From: Acidobacteriota bacterium | Lineage (GTDB): Bacteria; Acidobacteriota; Blastocatellia; Pyrinomonadales; Pyrinomonadaceae | Direction of reading: 5' to 3' | Assembly: GCA_003697135.1 (NCBI GenBank) | Contig: RFGC01000018.1 | Span: 1-64,000 of the forward strand | Length of the DNA: 64,000 nucleotides | Shown: positions 57,401 through 64,000 of the stretch, in pieces | How positions within the stretch are numbered: the stretch's first letter is position 1 | Layout of the letters: every line of letters begins with the position of its first letter | Translations under genes and position numbers: made by a program | The notes under the pieces: model-generated | Told to the model about the DNA's origin: nothing | Databases searched by the model: none | What the model saw: only the letters and a program-made list of their open reading frames with translations

Positions 57401-59362
57401 AGAAAAGATAATCACTATCGGCATCTTTATTTGAATCTCGCTCCAATGCGCATGGAAGTGCAAGAGCATACGGCACAGCTTACGGGAAGAGCCGCATCTG
57501 AACTTCAAAATCGTTTCTTACTTGGCGAAGTCAACGTCATAAGTTGCTCGACGACTTTTGAACTGGGCGTAGACGTGGGATCGCTCGAAACCGTTTTCTT
57601 GCGAAACGTTCCTCCGACGCCAGCTAACTACATTCAACGCGCGGGGCGAGCTGGCCGTAGGACAGATTCTACTGCATTCGTGTTGACTTTTTGCCAACGT
57701 CGTCCGCACGATCTCAAGCATTATGCCGAACCAGAAAAGATCATCAAAGGCACGATTCCGCCTCCGAGGTTTGAGGTAAACAACGAAAAGATCATTCGCC
57801 GCCACATCCATGCTGTTGCTCTTGCCCAGTTTTGGAAACGGTGCGAGAAAGCCTTCGGCACGGTGGAGAGCTTTTTCTTCTCAGTCGGAGACACGGAGAT
57901 TAAAAGTAGTGAAGAGTTCTTTGAGAAACACCCACTGATTGATTTTCTCCAAGAAAAGCCTGCAGAACTTCAACAAGCCTTGAGACGAATACTTAAGGAT
58001 CAAGCCGAGAAGTTCGATGTGGAAAACTGGAAATGGCTTGAAGATTTCGTCTTCGACGAGAACAGTGTGCTTCGTAAAGCCATGGATGAGGTTTATGATG
58101 ACGTTCGACAGCTCGAATCATACAGAGAGGAGTTGTTTAAAGCCAACAAGCCCTCCGATTATATCTTCAAAACTATCAACACAATCAAGGAAAAAGAGGT
58201 GCTTTCCTTCTTGTCTGCACGAAACGTGATTCCGAAATATGGCTTTCCCGTTGACGTCGTCGAATTGGAACTATGGCACCATGGTGAAGAGACAAAAAAG
58301 CTGGAATTGACCCGCGATTTGCGCATGGCTCTTTCGGAGTACGCACCGGAGAGCCAGATCGTCGCTGCCGGGAGACTCTGGACGAGCAATGCCATCAAGC
58401 GCATTCCAAAACGAGAATGGAGGAGGTACAAGTATGCCATTTGCCCAAATTGTAGTTGTTATCAACGCGTGGACGAAGCTGCAGGAGGCGAATTGCCACG
58501 AAGTTGCGGCAGTTGTAATGAGCCGATGCAAGGGAAAAGAGTTAGAGGCACCTTTATAGTCCCGGAATTCGGTTTCGTTTCGTGCAGCGCTCCAAAAAAG
58601 CCCTCAGAAAGCAGGCCCGAAAAAACATATACGACCCGAGTTTACTACACCAATGAATACGCTAAAGAAGAAAGCTCCCTTGCGGTGCGTTTTGGTGAGG
58701 TTGAGCTATCGGCAAAGGCTGTGGTGGATGGTCGACTCGCTGTGTTGAATCGCGCTGGGTTTAAGGTCTGCTTCAGCTGTGGTTATGCGGAGAGAATGAG
58801 CAATGATAGACGGAAAAAGAATAGCAAAGAGCATAAAACCCCTTGGGGTAAGGCATGCAATGGATATTTGGACGGTCCAATAGACCTTGGTCACGAATTC
58901 AAAACCGATGTCTTGCGACTCGATTTCACCTTGCACGGAGAAGTCCTCAGTCTTCTACAAAAAGAACAATCCCAAGGATCCAGCTCCTACCAAACTTCGA
59001 TACCTGGTGGGAATAGCTTTTGGTTAAGCCTGCTCTACGCTTTACTTGAAGGGGCGAGCGTCTCGCTCTCGGTCGCCCGATCTGATCTCGACGGCTGTTT
59101 ATATCCGAACGGCATTGGAAAAAACCCATCCATCGTGCTTTTCGATAACGTACCCGGCGGAGCCGGCCATGTCCGCCGTCTCACTGAAAATGAAGACGCG
59201 ATCTGTCAAATGCTGCTTGCAGCGCGCGATCGAGTTGACGGACGCTGCGGTTGCGGTTCAGAGACCAGTTGCTATGGTTGTTTGCAGAACTATCAGAATC
59301 AGCCGTTCCACGATGAGCTGAGGCGAGGAGCTATCTACGACTTCCTGACCCGGATAAGCTAG
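54473..59362 (+). CDS. druE: Giant SF2 helicase with DUF1998/MZB-like C-terminus, candidate DruE
   Basis: The 1629-residue protein has the motifs of a DEAD/DEAH helicase: Walker A ATGTGSGKTES (111-121), LLLYPMNALANDQLKRL, ILLTNYAMLEYLLLRP, DEVH (254-257), GTSATLG, TTFELGVDVGSLETVFLRNV, and QRAGRAGRR (about 1055-1063). The middle carries cysteine clusters (CKRCGAIYL, CIRCGA, CRACGT, CQTCG, CPNCSCY). The end has DNVPGGAGHVRRL followed by C1592, C1594, C1600 and C1603 in CGCGSETSCYGC, a DUF1998/MZB-like metal site. This layout is known from Druantia DruE and from the repair helicase MrfA; the size favours DruE. An AGGAGG lies 8 bases upstream. Base composition is visibly richer in GC than in the flanking housekeeping genes. 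Confidence 0.85.
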   Translation: MKQLNPFDATDKIRESYVRYLKTLYPISDPELRKQFEEILSKGEELVKGPYLEATPPYRLGKSIRELIEEGLLSPLFDELAGEALPLDRPLYEHQEQAIRKILRGRNLIVATGTGSGKTESFLIPILHRLFEEKSRGTLGPGVRALLLYPMNALANDQLKRLRSLLKKCEAITFGRYTGETLQTKREAEDDFRKNFRGEPRIPNELLSREEMQAAPPHILLTNYAMLEYLLLRPKDSVFFDGEHARFWKFLVLDEVHTYDGAKGIETAMLIRRLKDRIVRSERGRLQCVGTSATLGGGRRDFPQVVRFAEQLFDEPFEWDEQDDSKQDVVEASRISRDEYPQPWGAPKAEFYLEVREILDSNPSDSIAVARKYGVPEEVISSAKKASNSAQHFLFEILKGDANLAQLRTFLVERSDARPVLLAEAAKQLFQDEENPNALITALVDLAVRAKPEKEHAPLLPARYHLFVKALEGGFIALAPRKKLFLNRRERITHDGEEFVVFEAATCKRCGAIYLVGLPEDRRFKQTQKITEENQEKAAFFLLEEGIIDKVDEDEEVAEAGTDTQDSTEAYQLCIRCGAIDKVGSLSSICDCDSRWQRRIIKASNEKGVVTHCRACGTRSQNLVHRFLTGQDAPASVLATVLYQNIPEREVQVTRTREEDEYGEAKTSTFARRMLIFSDSRQDAAYFAPYLGEITYLPILWRRLMVLTLEKYVDSVRKNQWTVSDLAEYLRREAEEHRLFEASLSRQQRIAEAWRWVLLELMVREQRNSLEGLGLVRFSLKKPDGWTPGKTLSGLLTSSPYALTQDEIWELFETLLDSFRLQGAITFPNEVQPGDEIFKPRNRSYYFRQFGALPNKSVFSWSPSGASKMNRRMDFVQKLLKKCTPDGSVSPEEVLDLIWKSFEDAPFWKPYFSDSQLPEAGCVLQIRHDFWQVIPGEDVSWYVCQTCGNITTRNLRGVCPTYRCEGELKACDPSEVRKDNHYRHLYLNLAPMRMEVQEHTAQLTGRAASELQNRFLLGEVNVISCSTTFELGVDVGSLETVFLRNVPPTPANYIQRAGRAGRRTDSTAFVLTFCQRRPHDLKHYAEPEKIIKGTIPPPRFEVNNEKIIRRHIHAVALAQFWKRCEKAFGTVESFFFSVGDTEIKSSEEFFEKHPLIDFLQEKPAELQQALRRILKDQAEKFDVENWKWLEDFVFDENSVLRKAMDEVYDDVRQLESYREELFKANKPSDYIFKTINTIKEKEVLSFLSARNVIPKYGFPVDVVELELWHHGEETKKLELTRDLRMALSEYAPESQIVAAGRLWTSNAIKRIPKREWRRYKYAICPNCSCYQRVDEAAGGELPRSCGSCNEPMQGKRVRGTFIVPEFGFVSCSAPKKPSESRPEKTYTTRVYYTNEYAKEESSLAVRFGEVELSAKAVVDGRLAVLNRAGFKVCFSCGYAERMSNDRRKKNSKEHKTPWGKACNGYLDGPIDLGHEFKTDVLRLDFTLHGEVLSLLQKEQSQGSSSYQTSIPGGNSFWLSLLYALLEGASVSLSVARSDLDGCLYPNGIGKNPSIVLFDNVPGGAGHVRRLTENEDAICQMLLAARDRVDGRCGCGSETSCYGCLQNYQNQPFHDELRRGAIYDFLTRIS

Positions 59363-59460
59363 CTCACGGTCTTTATTACATTTGAAAAAAGCACGTCTGT
59401 TCGATCCGACGGGCCACCAGATAGACCAACTCGCGGTCTTCTAAACTTGGAGGGAAACAG

Positions 59461-61257
59461 ATGGACAACTCAGCACTGCTAAAGCAAGAGCCTTCGGACC
59501 AAATACCAGCTCGTATGGTGAATGAGTTCTGCTATTGCCCGCGCCTTTTTTATCTCGAATATGTGCAGCAAGAGTGGGCGCATAATGCCGACACGCTTGA
59601 AGGCAGGCTTGTTCATCGGCGTGTAGATCGGCAGCAGGGAGATATCTCGCTGCCTCAGGAACTCGAAGATCAGGAAAAGATCCACGCTCGGTCCGTGCTT
59701 GTCGGATCAGATCGGCTTGGCGCGATTGCGCGCATCGATCTCGTCGAAATGGAGGATGGCGCGCTCGTCCCTGTTGACTACAAACGTGGCTCGCCCCCGC
59801 CGAAGGATCGCGCTCCCGAAGGCGCGTATGAGCCGGATCGCGTGCAGCTCTGCTTGCAAGGCTTGTTGCTACGCGAAGAAGATTACAGGGTTGATCACGG
59901 CATCATCTATTTCGCAGAAACGCGCACGCGCGTGCGCATAGATTTCACCGATGAACTCATTGCGCGCACGCTCAGCTTGCTCGAACAAGCGCGTCAAGTC
60001 GCTCGTTCGGGACAAATACCGCCACCTCTTGTTGATTCTCCAAAATGCCCACGTTGCTCGCTTGTCGGTATTTGTTTGCCCGATGAAACAAATCTTCTCG
60101 GTCAAGAGTTAAGGGAAAATCAAACAACCGAAATCTCGAAGAAAGGTTCTTCAGTTCGTCGTCTTTTTCCAGCGCGTGACGAGCATTTGGCCGTTTACGT
60201 GCAAGGTCAAGGGCACACTGTTGGGCTGAAGGGCGAGGCATTGGAAATACGAAATAAGGGCGAAATCGTCGCCACAGTTCGTTTAATTGATATTTCGCAT
60301 CTAGTGCTTTTCGGCAATGTGCAAGTTTCAACACAAGCCTTGCGTAGGCTCATGGAGCGTGATTCTGTCATTGTTCACCTTTCATACGGTGGATGGCTTA
60401 TCGGTATTACAACTCCGCCATCATCGAAAAACATCGAACTTCGACTCAGACAATTTTCTGTCGCTAGTGATAAATCGGTTTCATCAAAATTAGCAAAAGC
60501 TTTTGTTTCAGGAAAGATAAGAAATTCCCGCACGTTGCTAAGGCGTAATGCTCGAGAACTACCTAAAAGCGTTTTGAAAAGATTAGCAGAACTTGGAAAG
60601 AAAGCCGAAAATGCCGAGTCAATAGATGAATTGTTAGGGATCGAAGGAGCAGCGGCACATGAGTATTTTTCTCATTTTTCACTAATGTTCAAAAGATCAG
60701 GAAATTCAATAAAAGAGGATTTTGGTGCTTCAAACGACTCTGAAACTTCGTTGCCGGTTCAAGACTCTGAAGTCCAAAAGTTTCTAGGTTTTGATTTTAA
60801 CTCACGCAATCGGCGCCCGCCACGCGATCCTGTCAATGCAATGCTTTCGTTTCTCTACACAATGTTATTGAAAGATATTTTGGTAACTCTTGTCGGCATT
60901 GGTTTCGATCCATATCTCGGATTTTACCATCAGCCAAAATACGGAAAACCAGCATTGGCGCTTGATTTGATGGAGGAGTTCCGCTCGATCATTGCCGATT
61001 CAGTGGCAATCGGACTTATCAACAATGGTGAAATTCGACCGTCGGATTTTGTTACCAGAGCAGGGGCTGCTGCGTTAACCGATGAAGGCAAAAGGAAGGT
61101 TATCGAAGCATACGAAAGAAGGCTCAACACGTTAATAAAGCATCCGCTTTTCAAATATCCGATCAGCTATCGGCGTATTTTCGAGGTGCAAGCGAGACTT
61201 CTTGCAAGATTCCTAATGGGTGAAATTCCTCACTATCCGCCTTTCTGCACCAGATGA
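59461..61257 (+). CDS. cas4-cas1: Cas4-Cas1 fusion, CRISPR adaptation
   Basis: Cas1 integrates new spacers and Cas4 trims PAM-containing prespacers; the fused form is typical of subtype I-G. The 598-residue protein has a Cas4 part (about 1-205) with MVNEFCYCPRLFYLEYVQ, VPVDYKRGSPPPK, and CPRCSLVGICLPDE giving the iron-sulfur cysteines. A Cas1 part (about 240-598) has YVQGQGHTVGLKGEALE, GIEGAAAHEYF (catalytic Glu) and GFYHQPKYGKPALALDLMEE (His and Asp/Glu). A GGAGGG site lies about 7 bases upstream. The DNA is GC-rich in the Cas4 half and AT-richer in the Cas1 half. It begins 98 bases after the helicase. Confidence 0.95.
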   Translation: MDNSALLKQEPSDQIPARMVNEFCYCPRLFYLEYVQQEWAHNADTLEGRLVHRRVDRQQGDISLPQELEDQEKIHARSVLVGSDRLGAIARIDLVEMEDGALVPVDYKRGSPPPKDRAPEGAYEPDRVQLCLQGLLLREEDYRVDHGIIYFAETRTRVRIDFTDELIARTLSLLEQARQVARSGQIPPPLVDSPKCPRCSLVGICLPDETNLLGQELRENQTTEISKKGSSVRRLFPARDEHLAVYVQGQGHTVGLKGEALEIRNKGEIVATVRLIDISHLVLFGNVQVSTQALRRLMERDSVIVHLSYGGWLIGITTPPSSKNIELRLRQFSVASDKSVSSKLAKAFVSGKIRNSRTLLRRNARELPKSVLKRLAELGKKAENAESIDELLGIEGAAAHEYFSHFSLMFKRSGNSIKEDFGASNDSETSLPVQDSEVQKFLGFDFNSRNRRPPRDPVNAMLSFLYTMLLKDILVTLVGIGFDPYLGFYHQPKYGKPALALDLMEEFRSIIADSVAIGLINNGEIRPSDFVTRAGAAALTDEGKRKVIEAYERRLNTLIKHPLFKYPISYRRIFEVQARLLARFLMGEIPHYPPFCTR

Positions 61258-61273
61258 ATCTGTAGGAGGTTAT

Positions 61274-61564
61274 ATGAGAAATCGCTACATAGTTAGCTAC
61301 GATATAGCAGACGGAAAACGTTGGCGCCGTGTCTATAAGAAAATGCGCGGCTTTGGCGACCCAATCCAATACTCCGTTTTCTTGTGCGATTTGCTTCCGA
61401 CAGAACGAATAATGATGATCGAAGCTCTAACGGAAATAATAAACCACAAGGAAGATAGGGTCTTGATAGTTGATGTTGGCCCCGCAAAAGGAACCGGAGA
61501 GAAACGCATAAAAGCTATAGGAAAACAACTAGTTGACGAAGAAAAGATAGCCATAATCGTTTGA
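61274..61564 (+). CDS. cas2: Cas2, CRISPR adaptation
   Basis: Cas2 bridges two Cas1 dimers in the integrase complex. The 96-residue protein starts at the ATG at 61274 with AGGAGG 6 bases upstream. It has YIVSYDIADGKRWRRVYKKM (first strand with the conserved Asp), FGDPIQYSVFLCDL and the late VLIVDVGPAKGTGE. Its size fits. A longer in-frame reading from 61220 adds residues unlike Cas2. It starts 16 bases after the cas4-cas1 stop and is the last protein gene before the leader and array. Confidence 0.96.
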   Translation: MRNRYIVSYDIADGKRWRRVYKKMRGFGDPIQYSVFLCDLLPTERIMMIEALTEIINHKEDRVLIVDVGPAKGTGEKRIKAIGKQLVDEEKIAIIV

Positions 61565-61888
61565 TAACTTTGCCAATCGAAACTCTGGAGAATTTTCGAG
61601 CGGTTAGGTGGTGATTTTGAGATTTTCGATTTTTATGACATAAATCGAAAACTCTCAACACTTCCCAAAGCCTAAAAATCAGCACTTCAAGCAATTCTGC
61701 AATCTCAATTCTCTTCAAATTTTCAAAAATAACCTCTCGAATTTTTGTAACTTTAACAAAGTCCAAAAGAAACAAGCAAAATTTGCTTGACAAATCTGGT
61801 AAAAAGGTTTAATTTTTAGAAAGAATAAGTGAGGCTCTCGAAAGTTGCCTTGTAGGTCTTTGAAAATACGGCTCTTATACTAGCTACT
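61565..61888 (+). promoter_or_regulatory. CRISPR leader with promoter
   Basis: This 324-base AT-rich stretch between cas2 and the first repeat holds no credible gene and has the position and composition of a leader. A perfect -35 TTGACA at 61787-61792 is followed by TTTAAT at 61808-61813 (spacer 15) about 75 bases before the first repeat. It probably drives the pre-crRNA. Confidence 0.6.
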
Positions 61889-62142
61889 GTTTCCACGACC
61901 AAAAAGTCGTGGCCCCATTGAAGCACGCAAATCATCACGCAACCGATCTTCGAACTAACCTGTTTCCACGACCAAAAAGTCGTGGCCCCATTGAAGCGGG
62001 CGCCGAAATTTCACCGTGCGAGATCTTCTCGCAGTTTCCACGACCAAAAAGTCGTGGCCCCATTGAAGCCTTATGTTCGTCATGTTGACATACACGCAAA
62101 ACTAACGTTTCCACGACCAAAAAGTCGTGGCCCCATTGAAGC
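61889..62142 (+). CRISPR. CRISPR array, four identical 36-base repeats, three spacers
   Basis: Four perfect 36-base repeats lie at 61889-61924, 61962-61997, 62034-62069 and 62107-62142, starting GTTTCCACGACC and ending CCATTGAAGC. Each contains a 7-bp inverted repeat CCACGAC/GTCGTGG around CAAAAA. The spacers are 37, 36 and 37 bases (61925-61961, 61998-62033, 62070-62106). The array lies 324 bases after cas2 in the same direction, and the repeat end ATTGAAGC would be the 8-base handle of the crRNA in a type I system. The array is short. No repeat is degenerate. Confidence 0.98.
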
Positions 62143-62188
62143 GAGCGAGTAGGTAATCGAGCCACTACTTCAGATAGATTGAGCGACA

Positions 62189-62238
62189 TGATGGTTTCCG
62201 CAATTTTTCGGTTGTGGAAACCATCAAGTTTTTGTTTG
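62189..62238 (+). terminator. Strong terminator after the CRISPR array
   Basis: A 15-bp stem (62189-62203 with 62212-62226, one G-U pair) closes the 8-base loop TTTTTCGG, and the T-rich tract AGTTTTTGTTT follows. It lies 46 bases after the last repeat and has the form of a rho-independent terminator for pre-crRNA. From about 62239 to 62514 I see only AT-rich spacer before purL. Confidence 0.82.
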
Positions 62239-62514
62239 CCTGCCGTCATTTTTCGCAAAACATTCAGCAATTATTGCTTTGGTAGAATTTTGTTTTACTT
62301 GAAGCTATCTTCCTTCCAAGTTATTGCTCGCCAAAATTAGCTCTCCTTAACAGAAAAGGTTTCCATTTTTGGAAATTATGATTTGTTGATGCAAGTTGTT
62401 CAATAAAATAAGCCATGATTGTAGATTTCCGTAAAGTATCTTGTGTTTTGGCTTAACACTTGTTTGGCAAGATGAGCTAAAATTACTTTTTAATTTTTTG
62501 CGAGAAGTGAAAAC

Positions 62515-64000
62515 ATGAGGGAGAATCTTGCGATCACGGCTGAAGTTATTGAACAGCACAATCTGACCTTGGAAGAGTATGAAAAAATTCTTGAGATTTT
62601 GGGCAGAGAACCTAATTTGACTGAACTGGGCATTTTCAGTGTCATGTGGTCGGAGCATTGCAGTTACAAGTCTTCACGAATTCATTTGAAGCGTCTTCCG
62701 ACACGAGGTGAGCGAGTGATAGTTCCGCCGGGTGAGAATGCAGGCGTGATTGACATTGGAGATGGTTGGTGTGTTGCTTTCAAGATTGAGTCTCACAATC
62801 ATCCGAGTTTCATAGAGCCTTTTCAGGGAGCGGCAACAGGAGTTGGCGGCATTTTGCGCGATGTTTTCACGATGGGAGCGCGTCCAATAGCCAGCATGAA
62901 TTCTTTGAGGTTTGGCCCCTTAGATTGCTCAAAAAATGGCAAACGCAATAAGTCAATTATGCGAGGTGTGGTTGCAGGGATAGCCCACTATGGCAATTGT
63001 TTCGGCGTTCCTACAATCGGTGGTGAAATCTTCTTCGATGATTCATACAGTCTCAATCCGCTGGTTAATGCTTTTGCTTTAGGAGTTGTTCGCAAAGATC
63101 AAATCTTTTTCGGAAAGGCTGAAGGGATTGGAAATCCAGTCATTTATGTTGGTGCTAAGACAGGACGCGACGGAATTCATGGCGCAACAATGGCTTCAGC
63201 CGAGTTTGATGAAACAGCATTGGAAAAACGCCCAACGGTGCAAGTCGGCGATCCGTTTCTCGAAAAACTCCTGCTTGAAGCTTGCTTAGAAGCGATGCGT
63301 TCGGGGGCAATTGAGGGCATTCAAGATATGGGAGCGGCAGGGCTAACTTCTTCTTCCGTAGAGATGGCGGCGCGCGCGGGAACTGGCATTGAACTGAACC
63401 TTGATCTGGTGCCTCAAAGAGAGAGCGGGATGACTGCATACGAAATAATGCTCTCCGAATCGCAGGAAAGAATGCTGATTGTAGCCAAAAAGGGTCGTGA
63501 GAAAGAAATAATTGAGATTTTCAATAAGTGGGATTTAGATGCCGTGGTCATCGGCAAAGTGACCGAAGGCAATCGGATTCGTGTGTTTCACAAAGGCAAA
63601 CTGGAAGTAGATTTGCCTGTTGATAAGCTCACAAGCGAAGCGCCGAGGTATGATCGCCCAAAGGCTGAACCAAAAAGAAGCGGAATTTTGAACAATAAGC
63701 CGAGAGTTCATTTGTCTAAAGGGCTTAAGACTGGCAATGAGGCATTGAGGATTCTTCTTGCATCGCCGAATATATGCTCGAAAAGATGGGTTTATGAGCA
63801 ATACGATCACATGGTTCGCACCAATACCGTAGTATTGCCGGGCGCAGATGCGGCGGTTATTAGGGTTAAAGAAACGCGCAAAGCAATCTCGATGAGCCTA
63901 GATGGTAACGGAAAATTCTGCGCTATAAATCCACGCGAAGGCGCAAAGTTAACAGTAGCCGAAGCGGCAAGAAACAATGTTTGTGTCGGTGGAAAGCCTA
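62515..64000 (+). CDS. purL: Phosphoribosylformylglycinamidine synthase, PurL (runs off window)
   Basis: PurL makes formylglycinamidine ribonucleotide from FGAR, glutamine-derived ammonia and ATP in purine synthesis. About 495 codons are in the window. The start reads [20 protein letters not shown]; then [60 protein letters not shown] and [17 protein letters not shown] show the small-PurL family (the form that needs PurQ and PurS). A later [20 protein letters not shown] and [12 protein letters not shown] also belong to PurL. The ATG at 62515 is preceded by GAGAAG. The promoter could not be fixed. Confidence 0.97.
   Translation, partial: MRENLAITAEVIEQHNLTLEEYEKILEILGREPNLTELGIFSVMWSEHCSYKSSRIHLKRLPTRGERVIVPPGENAGVIDIGDGWCVAFKIESHNHPSFIEPFQGAATGVGGILRDVFTMGARPIASMNSLRFGPLDCSKNGKRNKSIMRGVVAGIAHYGNCFGVPTIGGEIFFDDSYSLNPLVNAFALGVVRKDQIFFGKAEGIGNPVIYVGAKTGRDGIHGATMASAEFDETALEKRPTVQVGDPFLEKLLLEACLEAMRSGAIEGIQDMGAAGLTSSSVEMAARAGTGIELNLDLVPQRESGMTAYEIMLSESQERMLIVAKKGREKEIIEIFNKWDLDAVVIGKVTEGNRIRVFHKGKLEVDLPVDKLTSEAPRYDRPKAEPKRSGILNNKPRVHLSKGLKTGNEALRILLASPNICSKRWVYEQYDHMVRTNTVVLPGADAAVIRVKETRKAISMSLDGNGKFCAINPREGAKLTVAEAARNNVCVGGKP

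Noticed and set aside
51501-59362. DISARM (DrmA/DrmB) or BREX as the identity of the embedded gene pair
   Set aside because: In DISARM the helicase and the DUF1998 protein are separate and a methylase is expected, and BREX needs a phosphatase and methylase. None is present here, and one protein carries both the helicase and the DUF1998-like end.
62189-62226. Possible fifth, degenerate CRISPR repeat starting GTTTCC after the array
   Set aside because: Only the first six bases match the repeat and it begins 51 bases after the last repeat, unlike the 36-37 base spacers. The segment is a complete hairpin with a T-tract, so a terminator explains it better.
61935-62270. A minus-strand ORF of 111 codons across the CRISPR array
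   Set aside because: It is formed by the repeated units and shows the same peptide pattern in each repeat; it is an artefact of the array.

Overview
The window is a chromosomal segment from a bacterium of modest GC content with a mostly housekeeping gene set. It carries a glyoxylate shunt, an ETF-ubiquinone oxidoreductase, a split glycine decarboxylase (gcvPA/gcvPB), long TPR proteins, Ser/Thr kinases fused to PEGA and formylglycine-generating-enzyme-like modules, and an M16 protease pair. This combination suggests an aerobic heterotrophic acidobacterium of the Blastocatellia type. That placement is inferred from gene content; no rRNA is present to confirm it.

Layout. Positions 1-518 (minus) hold tRNA-Tyr, tRNA-Gly, tRNA-Thr and the start of tuf, the same order as the E. 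coli tufB operon. Positions 1016-3964 hold aceB-aceA, preceded by two identical-architecture inverted repeats and closed by a strong terminator. Positions 4091-8396 (minus) hold a possible three-gene unit: a highly divergent argininosuccinate-lyase-like protein, a NodU-type carbamoyltransferase and a propeller-like protein. A decayed DUF433/DUF5615 toxin-antitoxin pair follows. Positions 9781-22268 hold a TPR protein, a Rieske oxygenase, dprA, topA, a methyltransferase, and a receptor-like kinase next to a pseudokinase. Positions 22328-30294 (minus) hold gcvT-gcvH-gcvPA-gcvPB, gmk-rpoZ and ETF-QO. Positions 30512-43566 hold an acyl-CoA synthetase, CHAD, rdgB, tRNA-Pro, HU, rpmE-DUF1385-prfA, a histidine phosphatase, 3-hydroxyacyl-CoA dehydrogenase, two M16 peptidases and a UbiD-type decarboxylase.

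The accessory centre is 43756-62238: a WYL regulator followed by a type I-G (formerly I-U) CRISPR-Cas operon (cas3, csb3/cas8u, csb1/cas7, csb2/cas5-6, cas4-cas1 fusion, cas2), a leader, a four-repeat array and an array terminator. Two large translationally coupled genes lie inside this operon, between the effector genes and the adaptation genes. One encodes a 991-residue protein of unknown family. The other encodes a 1629-residue superfamily 2 helicase with a C-terminal DUF1998/MZB-like cysteine module. The pair resembles Druantia type III (DruH + DruE), so this looks like one defence system embedded in the transcription unit of another. purL begins at 62515 and runs off the window.

In central metabolism, the acyl-CoA synthetase, 3-hydroxyacyl-CoA dehydrogenase, ETF-QO, isocitrate lyase and malate synthase together fit growth on acetate or fatty acids. 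The glycine cleavage genes feed one-carbon units towards purine synthesis, of which PurL is a step.
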